In this document: piece by piece, positions 44,979 to 53,743 of the stretch
How the letters are laid out: each line of letters opens with the position of its first letter
Position numbering within the stretch: the first letter of the stretch is position 1
Source: Nitrospinaceae bacterium
Lineage (GTDB): Bacteria; Nitrospinota; Nitrospinia; Nitrospinales; VA-1
Length of the DNA stretch: 64,000 nucleotides
Assembly (NCBI GenBank): GCA_021604505.1
Contig: BQJC01000002.1
Location: 62,001-126,000 of the forward strand
Direction of reading: 5' to 3'
Notes under the pieces: generated by a model
What the model saw: the letters and a program-made list of their open reading frames with translations, nothing else
Database searches by the model: none
What the model was told of the DNA's origin: nothing
Position numbers and translations under genes: made by a program

Positions 44979-47060
44979 TCAAGGCGTAGGCGAAGAGTTC
45001 GCTTTGAGAAGGGATTTATTTTTGCGCACCGCTTTTATATTTCTACGGACGGTTTCAGAACTGCGAGTCATCCCCGCTTTTTCAAAAATCACTCGCGCCT
45101 GTTCAAAAAAGGCAATGGCCCGATCGTATTCCTCTTTCGAGCTTAGTGCCGCTCCCAGATTGTTCAAATCGCGCCCGACCTGCGCGTGATCCGGTCCCAG
45201 CGTTTTTTGATTGACTCGAAGTGCTTTTTCATAATTGTGAATGGCCTGGTCAAAGTCTCCTCTCGCCCGTAGGGCCGAGCCCAGGTTGTTCCACAAGGCC
45301 GCAAGGTTTGGATGTTCTGGCCCATAAACGGCAAGATAACTTTCTTCAGCCTGTTCATAAAACTCGATGGCCTTTTCACCGTCTCCCTTTTTCCTCCAGA
45401 TATCGCCAATCTGGCTGAGGCCAAAGGCCGCCTGTTCATTATTGGAACCATAGTTGATTTGATTTCTTTCCAAAGCCTTTTCAAAAAATTCCAGCGCCTT
45501 GTCCAGCTCTTCCTTTGCCAGCCAGGCGGAACCCAGATGGTTCCAGAGGCTTGCCAGATTCGGATGGTCTTCTCCATAAAGTCTCAAATCGCCGTTCACT
45601 GCCTTATCCCAGTTTTCTATGGCCGCATCATGATCGCCATTTCGGAATCGGACCAGGCCCAGGTGAGACCATATTTCAGTGACCAAAGGATGATCCGGTC
45701 CTACCGTCTGGAGGAAACTGTCCAGGGCCTTTTCGTAATATTCAATCGCTTGCTTGTCATCCCCCCGTGTTCGGGCTTCATCTCCCAGGCCCTTCCAGTG
45801 AACCGCGATTTTAGGATGTCGGGATTCGACCGACCTCAACTCCTTGCCGGGAGTGTTTTGAAGGTATTCGGAGGCTTCATCAAACTTTCCTAGAACCAAC
45901 AGGTACAAACCGGTTTCCTTCGTGTAGGTGGAATTTTGAGGAGCTCGTTGAACCGCGCTTTTGTAATTAGCAAGGGCGTTTCTTTGATCGAAATTGAGTT
46001 CGTGAAATTGCGCTTTTATGAACCGGTCCCGGGCCTGAGCGGAAGGATCTTCACCTGCGTCCCGCTGGTAAATAAAAGCCAGCGCCTCATCTATCCGGCC
46101 GTCATCAATGAGCTTTAAAGCCGGCTCACGATCGGTTCCCGTCAACTCCGTTTGCAATTGACGGACCACTTCTTCGATACGGATAACTTCCGCATCTGTC
46201 AGCGTTCTGACTCTGGGATCGGGCTCCGAATCGAGCAGTTGCTGACGAACCCAAAGGTACAACGGATCGCCGCGGCCGTTGGGCCGGGCCATTTGCGGAT
46301 GGTTCTTTATGAAACCCTGAGCCGTCTGCGAAAGAGCCACCGCCGAATCTTTCTCGACAACTTTCCCCATGGAAATCAACGGGACCATTTCGAAACCCGA
46401 TGCGTAATACCCCGCTTCATCCTGCCCCGCAACTTTGAATCGCTTGTTCCACCGATCGCTCACGGTAATTAGATAGTCTCTCAAACCCATCGGGTTGCCG
46501 CGCGCGGGCTCATTGCAATGATAAGAGACAAAGTTCAGCAACCGGCCGCCTGAATTGGGCGTAGCCAGCATGACAACATTTCCGAGGGGAACCATTTGGT
46601 CCAGGTGATGATGTTCATTCAATTTAAATTCCCGGACCACGGCACCGCCCAGACTGTGCGCCACAAATGAAATCGATGCATATCGATTTTTTTCTAGTAG
46701 TTCGTTCACCGTTTTCCGCAACTGCCTGGCAATTTTTGGAATCTCCAGCGGAGCACCGCATTGACTTTCATATCCGAACGACAAGACATCCGCGCCTGAA
46801 AAGGAAGGATCTTCAAAGAGACCCTGCGGCCAGAAGAAATTCTCCTTTTCCTGTGTCCAGGTCCGAACCGGATCGCCTTTCAGTCCATGGACAAAAACAA
46901 CCAGTTCATCGGCGCCGATAGTTTTAAAAACCAGGGATTCTTTGGACGGCCCGACTTTATGAGGCTGGGAGGTCGCACAACCAAGGGAAATCAAAAAAAG
47001 GACGAAGATTGAAAACCGTATTCTTAAAAAAGCGGGCAGGTGGAGAGGGCTGGAAAACAT
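44979..47060 (-). CDS. Lipoprotein with alpha/beta-hydrolase and TPR domains
   Basis: A 693-residue protein with a signal sequence and lipobox (LISLGC, Cys near residue 28). Residues about 50-290 form an alpha/beta-hydrolase: VVFVHGLKGDPVRTW, then the nucleophile elbow FVAHSLGGAVV. It resembles lipase-like or PGAP1-like domains. Residues about 340-670 hold kinesin-light-chain-type TPRs of 42 residues (for example HPNLASLWNHLGSAW and HPNLAALWNNLGSAL). The protein is probably an outer-membrane-anchored esterase or scaffold, but the substrate is not known. It lies downstream of the radical SAM cluster on the same strand. Confidence 0.85.
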   Translation of the reverse strand: MFSSPLHLPAFLRIRFSIFVLFLISLGCATSQPHKVGPSKESLVFKTIGADELVVFVHGLKGDPVRTWTQEKENFFWPQGLFEDPSFSGADVLSFGYESQCGAPLEIPKIARQLRKTVNELLEKNRYASISFVAHSLGGAVVREFKLNEHHHLDQMVPLGNVVMLATPNSGGRLLNFVSYHCNEPARGNPMGLRDYLITVSDRWNKRFKVAGQDEAGYYASGFEMVPLISMGKVVEKDSAVALSQTAQGFIKNHPQMARPNGRGDPLYLWVRQQLLDSEPDPRVRTLTDAEVIRIEEVVRQLQTELTGTDREPALKLIDDGRIDEALAFIYQRDAGEDPSAQARDRFIKAQFHELNFDQRNALANYKSAVQRAPQNSTYTKETGLYLLVLGKFDEASEYLQNTPGKELRSVESRHPKIAVHWKGLGDEARTRGDDKQAIEYYEKALDSFLQTVGPDHPLVTEIWSHLGLVRFRNGDHDAAIENWDKAVNGDLRLYGEDHPNLASLWNHLGSAWLAKEELDKALEFFEKALERNQINYGSNNEQAAFGLSQIGDIWRKKGDGEKAIEFYEQAEESYLAVYGPEHPNLAALWNNLGSALRARGDFDQAIHNYEKALRVNQKTLGPDHAQVGRDLNNLGAALSSKEEYDRAIAFFEQARVIFEKAGMTRSSETVRRNIKAVRKNKSLLKANSSPTP

Positions 47061-47169
47061 ACGAATTCTCCTGAAATTCCACGGGAAGCAACATTATTGA
47101 AAATAATATCACATTTGACACGAACAGCAAGGCCACGGTGGGGCAGGCTGCCAGAGGGCTTCTCCCTCC

Positions 47170-47991
47170 TTAGGGAACATCGCTTTTTTTAGCCAGCAGA
47201 TTGAATGTATTTTGCGTGCCAAGCAGGCGGGTGGAAAAAAACGCCGGAAATCCATAGCGGCGGGAGCAGTACGTTTCGACATCGATGACTTGCATGCCCT
47301 CTGATTGCAACAAATCGACCAGCCGGTTGGGGTCGATGCCACCGAAACGGCGCTGGAAATCGGATAACTCATAGTCCTCTTCAAACAGCGGAATTTTGCG
47401 GAGTTTCATTTCGAGCTGATAGGTCGTTTCATCTAAAATCGCGATTCCCTTATGCAGAAGATAACGGAGCGAAGATGCGATCTCCTGTTTGAGCGGTTCA
47501 AAGACGACCCAGAACCATCCGCCCGGCGGTAATTTTCTACAAACGGTACGGATCAACGATTCATAATCGTAAAGATGATGCAAAAGAGCCGACATGACAA
47601 CCGCATCGTAAGTATCTCCATCGGTTTCAACAAACTCTTCCACCGCCATGATGGTAAGCGATGACCGGTTTTTAAACGCAGCTGGAATTTTACGTTTCAA
47701 GCCTGCGATCATTTCCGGGGACAGGTCGACTCCCGTCATACGATAGCCCTCGGCTAACAGCTGAAGATAGAGGTATCCCGTCCCACAGCCCAATTCGAGA
47801 ATGCGCGAGTCTTTAGCGCCCAATCCCCCGCACAACCGGTTTAAAGATTTCTCTATAATTCGGGTTTGGAAAAAATTCGTCTGCTCCGGGTGACGGGAAA
47901 GATAAAGGCTGCCTTCCAGAGCATGGACGCGGCGGTTTTCAGAGAGAACCTTTTCCTGAAGGTCATTCCCGTTTTTAAGATCCATCGTCAT
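47170..47991 (-). CDS. SAM-dependent class I methyltransferase
   Basis: A 273-residue methyltransferase. Motif I is ILELGCGTGYLYLQLL near residues 60-75, followed by VDLSPEMIAGL, DAVVMSALLHHL and LPPGGWFWVVFEPL. The C-terminal 90 residues are not typical and may bind the acceptor. It is the last gene of the six-gene minus-strand cluster (47170-52770), 15 bases after the smaller radical SAM gene. The acceptor is unknown. Confidence 0.85.
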   Translation of the reverse strand: MTMDLKNGNDLQEKVLSENRRVHALEGSLYLSRHPEQTNFFQTRIIEKSLNRLCGGLGAKDSRILELGCGTGYLYLQLLAEGYRMTGVDLSPEMIAGLKRKIPAAFKNRSSLTIMAVEEFVETDGDTYDAVVMSALLHHLYDYESLIRTVCRKLPPGGWFWVVFEPLKQEIASSLRYLLHKGIAILDETTYQLEMKLRKIPLFEEDYELSDFQRRFGGIDPNRLVDLLQSEGMQVIDVETYCSRRYGFPAFFSTRLLGTQNTFNLLAKKSDVP

Positions 47992-48006
47992 AAAATAATT
48001 GCCTGT

Positions 48007-48864
48007 TTAAACTTCCGCCCCCGGCGCCGCCGAATAAAAAAACCGCTTGCTTGTTTTTCCGGTTTCGCATTCGTTGCAGTTTCTGCAGGTATCGGGAAAT
48101 TCTCCCGAAAGATGTTGATCACGCAACTGTTCAATCGCCGCTCCGCGCCATAAGTCATACACAGAATCCTTCCAGGCGTTGCCGAGGGAAAGTTCGGCGT
48201 TGTAATCGACGCAACAGGGGATCACCGTCCCGTCCCAGAGCACAACCAGTTTTCCATAATCCTTGCCGAACGGTTCCGGGCACACTTCTTTTCGCGGACT
48301 CTGTATGAGTTTGGGTTGCTGACGCACGTGGTCGACGATGCTTTCCCAATGGGCGATGTATTCATCGACATCCTGCTGGGTGTCCTCCTCCACCGTAAAA
48401 ACCACACCCATGCCCAATTCCGGCCGCCGGGATTCTTTTCTTTCTTTAAGTTTGATGATGTTTCTTTCGATCTTATCCAGGTTGACCCCGCGGATTTTTT
48501 TGAATGTCTCTGCCGACCCGTCGATGGAAAATCGAATGATGCTCAGAGGGCTGCCCACGATTTTGTCGATCATCTTGTCCGTCAGCAAAGTTCCATTCGT
48601 GTTCATGACGATGTGCTGGACTCCAGCATGGTGGGCGTAGTCGAACATGCGGAATATATCTTCATGTAAGAGCGGTTCACCCCAGTTGTGCATGCAAAGG
48701 TGCTCCAGGCCCGGTGAATCGTCGATCACTTTTTTGAACAGATTCAGATCCATGAAACCCTCTTTGCGGTTCATCCCCTCGGTCACAAAACAAAACGTGC
48801 AACGGAGGTTGCAGGTGTTGGTCGGCTCGATGATCAGCGAGGTCAAATTTTTTACATCCATCAT
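48007..48864 (-). CDS. Radical SAM/SPASM protein
   Basis: A 285-residue radical SAM enzyme. The cluster motif TNTCNLRCTFCF (CxxxCxxC) is near residues 16-27, followed by HNWGEPLLHEDIF and NTNGTLLTDKM. The C-terminus has a short cysteine-rich SPASM-like end: VIPCCVDYNAELSLGN and CRNCNECETG. It overlaps the glycosyltransferase gene by four bases. Substrate unknown. Confidence 0.87.
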   Translation of the reverse strand: MMDVKNLTSLIIEPTNTCNLRCTFCFVTEGMNRKEGFMDLNLFKKVIDDSPGLEHLCMHNWGEPLLHEDIFRMFDYAHHAGVQHIVMNTNGTLLTDKMIDKIVGSPLSIIRFSIDGSAETFKKIRGVNLDKIERNIIKLKERKESRRPELGMGVVFTVEEDTQQDVDEYIAHWESIVDHVRQQPKLIQSPRKEVCPEPFGKDYGKLVVLWDGTVIPCCVDYNAELSLGNAWKDSVYDLWRGAAIEQLRDQHLSGEFPDTCRNCNECETGKTSKRFFYSAAPGAEV

Positions 48865-49796
48865 TCAACCACCTTTTCGACAATGTATTCGGGACGGTTT
48901 TGTATCTGCATGTGCACACGCCCCAGGTATTCCCCGAGAAATCCGATCGAGAGCAGCTGAACGCTTGCGAAAAATGCGAAGACCGCAGAGAGGACGATGA
49001 ATCCTTCGATCAAAATTCCCTCAACCACCCGCTGATAAAGCAGAAACATCATGACCGCAAACCCCAGCATGGCGCCCAACAACCCCATATAGGTCACCAT
49101 CCGCAGGGGAAAGCTGGAGTAGCCGGTGATGAGGTCCCAGGTGAGTTGAATCAGGTTCAATATGGAATATTTCGTTCGACCTTTTTGGCGAATATGATGC
49201 TCCACCTGAATCTCTACCGAAGGCACGCCCATCCAGCTCATCAGCACCGCCATGTAGCGGGACTGATCCCGGCAGGCTTCCACTTTTTCGATCACCGGGC
49301 GGCGCATGGCGCGAAAAGAACTGAGGTTCAATTTGAATGCACCGCCAAACAATAGTTTTCCAAACCCGTGCAGATATTTTGAACCTAAAACCCGGAGCAA
49401 TCCATCCCGCCGCCGCAAAGGAATTGTGGTCACAAGATCCACCTCATCGGTGAACGCATCGAGAAGCTTGGGGATTTCCTCCGGTGGATGCTGTAAGTCT
49501 GAGTCGAGTTGAACCACGATGTCACCCCGGCAAAGACGAAACCCGGCAAGCACCGCGGCCTGCTGGCCGAAGTTGCGTGTGAACTTCAAAACTCTAAGAG
49601 CATCGTCCCGCTTTTTTAACTCCTGAAGAACCTGAAAGGACGCATCACAACTGCCGTCATCCACCAGAATAATCTCATAGGATTTTCCAAGACCTGAACA
49701 AACCGCGGTCAACCGGGAAACCAGCTCCGGCAAAATCGGCGCTTCGTTATAAACGGGAATCACCAGGGATATCTCCACCGGTTCTGATTTATCCAT
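48861..49796 (-). CDS. Family 2 glycosyltransferase, GtrB/ArnC-like
   Basis: A 311-residue membrane glycosyltransferase. The GT-A domain starts ISLVIPVYNEAPILPELV, has LVDDGSCDASFQVL and the metal-binding QLDSDLQHPPEEIP. Two C-terminal transmembrane helices (about residues 225-290) precede LGEYLGRVHMQIQNRPEYIV. Such enzymes load a sugar on polyprenyl phosphate. The frame extends upstream to 50057, but this part overlaps the next radical SAM gene and is spurious. The ATG at 49796 overlaps that gene by eight bases. Confidence 0.88.
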   Translation of the reverse strand: MDKSEPVEISLVIPVYNEAPILPELVSRLTAVCSGLGKSYEIILVDDGSCDASFQVLQELKKRDDALRVLKFTRNFGQQAAVLAGFRLCRGDIVVQLDSDLQHPPEEIPKLLDAFTDEVDLVTTIPLRRRDGLLRVLGSKYLHGFGKLLFGGAFKLNLSSFRAMRRPVIEKVEACRDQSRYMAVLMSWMGVPSVEIQVEHHIRQKGRTKYSILNLIQLTWDLITGYSSFPLRMVTYMGLLGAMLGFAVMMFLLYQRVVEGILIEGFIVLSAVFAFFASVQLLSIGFLGEYLGRVHMQIQNRPEYIVEKVVE

Positions 49797-50997
49797 TGCA
49801 GTTTGGCTGTGTGACAAATTCCTTTGCGCCCACCTTTTTAAGAACCTCGACCCCGGACTGGACCCGTATCGCCTCCACCCCCGCCTGCTGAGGGCCAATG
49901 TACTCCGACTGACAGCATCCAAGACAGCCGGGAAAAATCTTTTCTTTTTTAAGCGATTTGCGAAACGCCCTGGCTTTTTTGGAATACCAGGGAAATTCTC
50001 CGTCCCCCTCGTAGATGCTGCCCATTCGGACGTGTGGACAGCTGAACACATCGCCATAGGCCGTCACCGCGGCTTTTGACCAGGGCACATAGCATCGGTA
50101 ATCCTTGTAGGAACTTTCATTGGAATAGTAGCGGACAATTTCTTCCGGCGTGATGTAATTCGGGGAAAACCGGAGTTTGGTTCGGTAATTCCGGCTTCGG
50201 CTCATCAGTTTGGCCAATTGCTCTCTTAAAACCACCGGCGATATCTCCTCCACCGGGTTGGTGGCAACCTTCAAATGCTGGTCCTGGTCATAATCCTTGG
50301 CATGCCAGTAAGTGGCTGGATTATCCAGAACAAAATTGCAGACATCCACGCCGAGGTCGTTGGCATAATCATAAAGGGGAACCAGATCCATGACATTGGC
50401 CCGGTTGATGACGCAGGTCAGATGCACCAAAGGAAACCGGCTGTTTAATTCCTTCCGTCTTTTCATGAACCGCTCCAGCCCCTCGGTGGTTTTTCGGAAA
50501 GACCCCGCAACCGTGGTGATCCGATCGTGCAGAGCTTCATGACCTTCCAGGGAAACTCCGAGATAAAAAAACCCCGACCCCCACAAACGTTTCAGTCTCA
50601 TGTCCATCAACTGTTTCACCGTCTGTTCGGTGAGCATCGTCCCGTTGGTGATGGTGTGAACCTTGTGCCTGGATGTGGCAAAGCGCAAAATTTCCATGAA
50701 ATCGGCCTTCATGAAGGCTTCGCCGCCGGTAAACGTGATCAAGGTGTGTCTGGGAAGCGAGGCGATGGCTTTTTTCACCTCTTCCGTGGACATCTCGTTT
50801 TTGTACTTCTTTTTGCTTTCGGTGTCCTCGATGATGGCCAGATAATGGCACATGTCGCAACGCAGGTTGCACCGATAGGTCACTTCAAAAAATGCCTGGA
50901 AGGGGGGAAAGGAAGTCTCCGGGCGCAAATAAAACGGAATGAAGGAATAAACCCTGGGGATTATTTTTTGAAGAAATTTAAAATCCAGCATGGTCAA
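49789..50997 (-). CDS. Radical SAM/SPASM protein
   Basis: A 402-residue radical SAM enzyme. The motif EVTYRCNLRCDMCHYL (CxxxCxxC) is near residues 38-53, with FTGGEAFMKADFME and TITNGTMLTEQ following. C-terminal cysteines in YRCYVPWSKAAVTAYGDVFSCPHVRMG and FPGCLGCCQSEY indicate an auxiliary-cluster (SPASM-type) domain. It sits between a WbqC gene (four bases upstream) and the glycosyltransferase. The chemistry and substrate cannot be told from sequence. Confidence 0.87.
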   Translation of the reverse strand: MTMLDFKFLQKIIPRVYSFIPFYLRPETSFPPFQAFFEVTYRCNLRCDMCHYLAIIEDTESKKKYKNEMSTEEVKKAIASLPRHTLITFTGGEAFMKADFMEILRFATSRHKVHTITNGTMLTEQTVKQLMDMRLKRLWGSGFFYLGVSLEGHEALHDRITTVAGSFRKTTEGLERFMKRRKELNSRFPLVHLTCVINRANVMDLVPLYDYANDLGVDVCNFVLDNPATYWHAKDYDQDQHLKVATNPVEEISPVVLREQLAKLMSRSRNYRTKLRFSPNYITPEEIVRYYSNESSYKDYRCYVPWSKAAVTAYGDVFSCPHVRMGSIYEGDGEFPWYSKKARAFRKSLKKEKIFPGCLGCCQSEYIGPQQAGVEAIRVQSGVEVLKKVGAKEFVTQPNCNG

Positions 50998-51001
50998 TAT
51001 A

Positions 51002-51730
51002 TTAAACTTTCAAAACCCCCTCTGACGGGAGGCCATCGTCGTTAGAATTCATCCCGCTTAAAACGACCCGGCTTCGATCCCCCACATTGAATAGCAGGTC
51101 GATCACCGACAGATGGGGAACAAACCCCGGAAACCGCTGGTCGTACTCGGGATGTTGATAGTTCTGAATCTCCAGGGTGATCCCGTGTGGGCGGAATTCT
51201 TCTTCGGAAAGATAATTTATCCCAGCGTCACCCGTCAAATAGTGGGTCGCCTCCAGCTTCCGGCAGATGGAAAGAATTTTCTCACCCTTTGCCGCTTCCA
51301 CACTTATCTCAGAAGATTTCAGTGTGAGCGTTTTTATATTCAACGCTTCCTGCAGAATCTGCAGGGTTTCAAAACAGAGATCCAGAAGAAAATCCCAGTG
51401 TTTATTATATACCGACTCCAGTGAGGGGAAATAGGCGTTAAAAAAAGGCGCCTGGCCATAATGCGCGCGAATGGCGTCTTTATGTTTCCGCCGCCAGGGA
51501 ACGGAATTGTCAATCCGGGTTTCTGTCAGAAGCTGTTTATAGCGGCTTTTCTGCAAAACCGGAACCGTGAGCCAGGCCCACCCCTCGCGGGTGCGGATTT
51601 TGTTGCGGTTTCGCCAGTCCCGCTTGGTGAACTGCACATCATCCAAAAAAACAAACGTATCGGCCCGGCACATCTGGTCGAAAAAACCCAGCCACGGAAG
51701 ATAGGACGGTTGCAGAATAGCGAGGCGCAT
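51002..51730 (-). CDS. WbqC family protein
   Basis: A 242-residue protein with the WbqC signature from its start: RLAILQPSYLPWLGFFDQM, FVFLDDVQFTKRDWRNRN and WLTVPVLQ. The later LTGDAGINYLSEEEF is also typical. WbqC proteins are found in O-antigen and polysaccharide clusters and are proposed to act in amino-acid or sugar transfer; their reaction is not established. The start at 51730 matches the family N-terminus. It lies 26 bases after the dehydratase gene. Confidence 0.9.
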   Translation of the reverse strand: MRLAILQPSYLPWLGFFDQMCRADTFVFLDDVQFTKRDWRNRNKIRTREGWAWLTVPVLQKSRYKQLLTETRIDNSVPWRRKHKDAIRAHYGQAPFFNAYFPSLESVYNKHWDFLLDLCFETLQILQEALNIKTLTLKSSEISVEAAKGEKILSICRKLEATHYLTGDAGINYLSEEEFRPHGITLEIQNYQHPEYDQRFPGFVPHLSVIDLLFNVGDRSRVVLSGMNSNDDGLPSEGVLKV

Positions 51731-51756
51731 AAGGAAACATCGACCCAAAACCGGTT

Positions 51757-52770
51757 TTATGAATTGACGCCCCAGAGTTCCTTCATCCACAGAAACTTGT
51801 TCCACCATTCCCGGTTGCGGGTGTAAAACTCAACCGTACGCTCAAGGCCCTCATCAAGCGAAACTTTCGTTTCCCAGTCGAGCAACCGCTTGGCTTTGTC
51901 CTTACTGGAAATATGTCTTGAAACCTGCCCGGGGCGGTCCGCTACATATTCAATCATACTCTCCGGCAGATTCAAAATATTGAGGATTTTCCGGGCGATC
52001 TCGTTGATAGAAGTGTCCACTCCCGTTCCAAGATTAATGGTTTCCCCGGCCACCTTTTTTCTGTCGGCATGCAGAATGCGGGACAACGCCTCGCAGGTAT
52101 CCTCAACAAAGATCCAGTCGCGCAAACTTTCGCCCGACCCGTGCAAAGTCAGCGGCTGATCCTTGAGGGCGCTGACGATGAAATTGGGAATGGCCTTTTC
52201 AAGGTGCTGGCAAGGGCCATAGTTGTTGAACGGGCGCACAATGACCGCCGGGATATCGTAAGTCTGCACATAGGAATAGACCAATCGATCCGCCCCTGCC
52301 TTGGCCGCCGCGTAAGGGCTCATCGGGTTGAGCGGATGGTCTTCATCCATCGGGCTGGCGATCGAGGTCCCGTAAACTTCCGATGAGGAAATATGAACGA
52401 ACAACTCCACCGGATGGTTGACGATGGCATTAGCCAGAACCTGGGTGCCGATGACATCCGTTTCAAAAAACAGGGAATTGTCGTAGATCGACCGCGTTAC
52501 GTGCGACTCCGCCGCGAAATGCACGACGATATCGCTTTTGGCGACCAGGGAATTGACGATATCCGGATGAGTGACGTTGCCGTGGTAAAACTGAAAATGA
52601 CCGTTGGACTTGATCGCGTGATTGATGCTGTCCAGATTACCGGCGTAAGTCAGAGCATCCAGCAGAAGGATTTTATAACCGGGATGATGCCTGTGCAGAT
52701 AATTGATGAAATTGCTGCCAATAAAACCCGCGCCGCCCGTTACCAGAATGTTTTTTTCTCGGTCACTCAT
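51757..52770 (-). CDS. NAD-dependent epimerase/dehydratase (dTDP-glucose 4,6-dehydratase-like)
   Basis: A 337-residue extended SDR enzyme. The NAD-binding motif is VTGGAGFIGSNFINYL, then LLLDALTYAGNLDSI, HFAAESHVTRSI, SSSEVYG and the catalytic YAAAK. The best match in character is RfbB-type dTDP-glucose 4,6-dehydratase, though UDP-sugar enzymes are close. It is the first gene of the minus-strand cluster and probably supplies a keto-sugar. The ATG at 52770 matches the family start. Confidence 0.88.
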   Translation of the reverse strand: MSDREKNILVTGGAGFIGSNFINYLHRHHPGYKILLLDALTYAGNLDSINHAIKSNGHFQFYHGNVTHPDIVNSLVAKSDIVVHFAAESHVTRSIYDNSLFFETDVIGTQVLANAIVNHPVELFVHISSSEVYGTSIASPMDEDHPLNPMSPYAAAKAGADRLVYSYVQTYDIPAVIVRPFNNYGPCQHLEKAIPNFIVSALKDQPLTLHGSGESLRDWIFVEDTCEALSRILHADRKKVAGETINLGTGVDTSINEIARKILNILNLPESMIEYVADRPGQVSRHISSKDKAKRLLDWETKVSLDEGLERTVEFYTRNREWWNKFLWMKELWGVNS

Positions 52771-52846
52771 GATCGCTCGGAGGTAAAAGAAAATTTGACA
52801 CAAACCGCCATTACTTCTTAACGGAATGTTGGAAACGGACCTTTAG

Positions 52847-52861
52847 CCAGCGTAACGCTGG
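52847..52861. repeat. Short perfect inverted repeat
   Basis: CCAGCG-TAA-CGCTGG, a 6-base-pair stem with a 3-base loop, lies in the gap between elbB and the dehydratase gene. No T tract follows on either strand. Confidence 0.4.
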
Positions 52862-52976
52862 AGTCAATATTGACGTTCGATGGGTTTTGGGGCGGTAAAA
52901 GAAGTTTCCCTTTTGGTTTGCACGGGTCTGCTCTTTGTTTTTCTTGGTTCTTTGCGCCTTTGCGGTGAAAAGGGTT

Positions 52977-53642
52977 TCAAATCATCTTGACCAGTTCTTT
53001 AACGCTTTTCTCGATGCCGTCGGCCACTTCCGAGATGTTCTGCCCCAGCATGTATGCGGGAGTGGACACGATTTTATTGGCCTTATCCAAAACCACATCC
53101 TGAACCGCACAGTCCTGATGATGACTGCCCATTTTCTCGATTTTTTCCGAAGTGTCCTTGTCGTTACCGATGGTCAATGTGGGATGCACGGACTCTCCCT
53201 CGTAAATTTTCGCGAACATGGCCGGGGCGATGCAGGCCACCCCCTGCGGCTTTTGTTTTTGGGCAAATTCTTTCACCAGGCGCATCACTTCCGGATGCAC
53301 GTCGCAATTTTCTCCGTTGACGGCGAAATCACTTAAGTTCTTGGCGGCGCCGAACCCGCCGGGAAAAAACAGCGCATCGATATCGTCCGCCTTCACCGTG
53401 GCAATGTCCTTAATGTCGCCACGCGCGATGCGGGCCGCTTCCACCAGAACGTTTCTTTTTTCACCTTTCATTTCTTCACCGGTCAGGTGATTGACCACAT
53501 GCATCTGGTCGACATTGGGAGCCATACAGATGGCTTCCGCTCCCGCCCGGTCGATCGCCAGAAGGGTGATGACCGATTCATGAATTTCCGCGCCGTCGTA
53601 CACGCCGCACCCAGACAACACAACGCCAATTTTCTTTTTCAT
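52977..53642 (-). CDS. elbB: ElbB-type glyoxalase / class I glutamine amidotransferase-like protein
   Basis: A 221-residue protein of the ElbB/ES1 family in the DJ-1/PfpI superfamily. It begins IGVVLSGCGVYDGAEIHES, with later PGGFGAAKNLSDFA, GVACIAPAMFA (nucleophile-elbow region with Cys) and HHQDCAVQDVV. E. coli ElbB has glyoxalase activity and was linked to isoprenoid synthesis. AGGGGTGA precedes the ATG at 53642; an upstream ATG at 53651 is possible. Confidence 0.92.
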   Translation of the reverse strand: MKKKIGVVLSGCGVYDGAEIHESVITLLAIDRAGAEAICMAPNVDQMHVVNHLTGEEMKGEKRNVLVEAARIARGDIKDIATVKADDIDALFFPGGFGAAKNLSDFAVNGENCDVHPEVMRLVKEFAQKQKPQGVACIAPAMFAKIYEGESVHPTLTIGNDKDTSEKIEKMGSHHQDCAVQDVVLDKANKIVSTPAYMLGQNISEVADGIEKSVKELVKMI

Positions 53643-53743
53643 AACATTCACCCCTGCAAAAATTGAATTAACTTTATGAAAACTTATGAAGTGGAATTTG
53701 CGATGATTTTATCACAAAACCTGCAGGCCGACTGCGTCTTCCC

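Noticed and set aside
49797-50057. 87-codon upstream extension of the family 2 glycosyltransferase
   Set aside because: It lies wholly inside the radical SAM gene on the same strand, and the GT-A domain begins right after the ATG at 49796.
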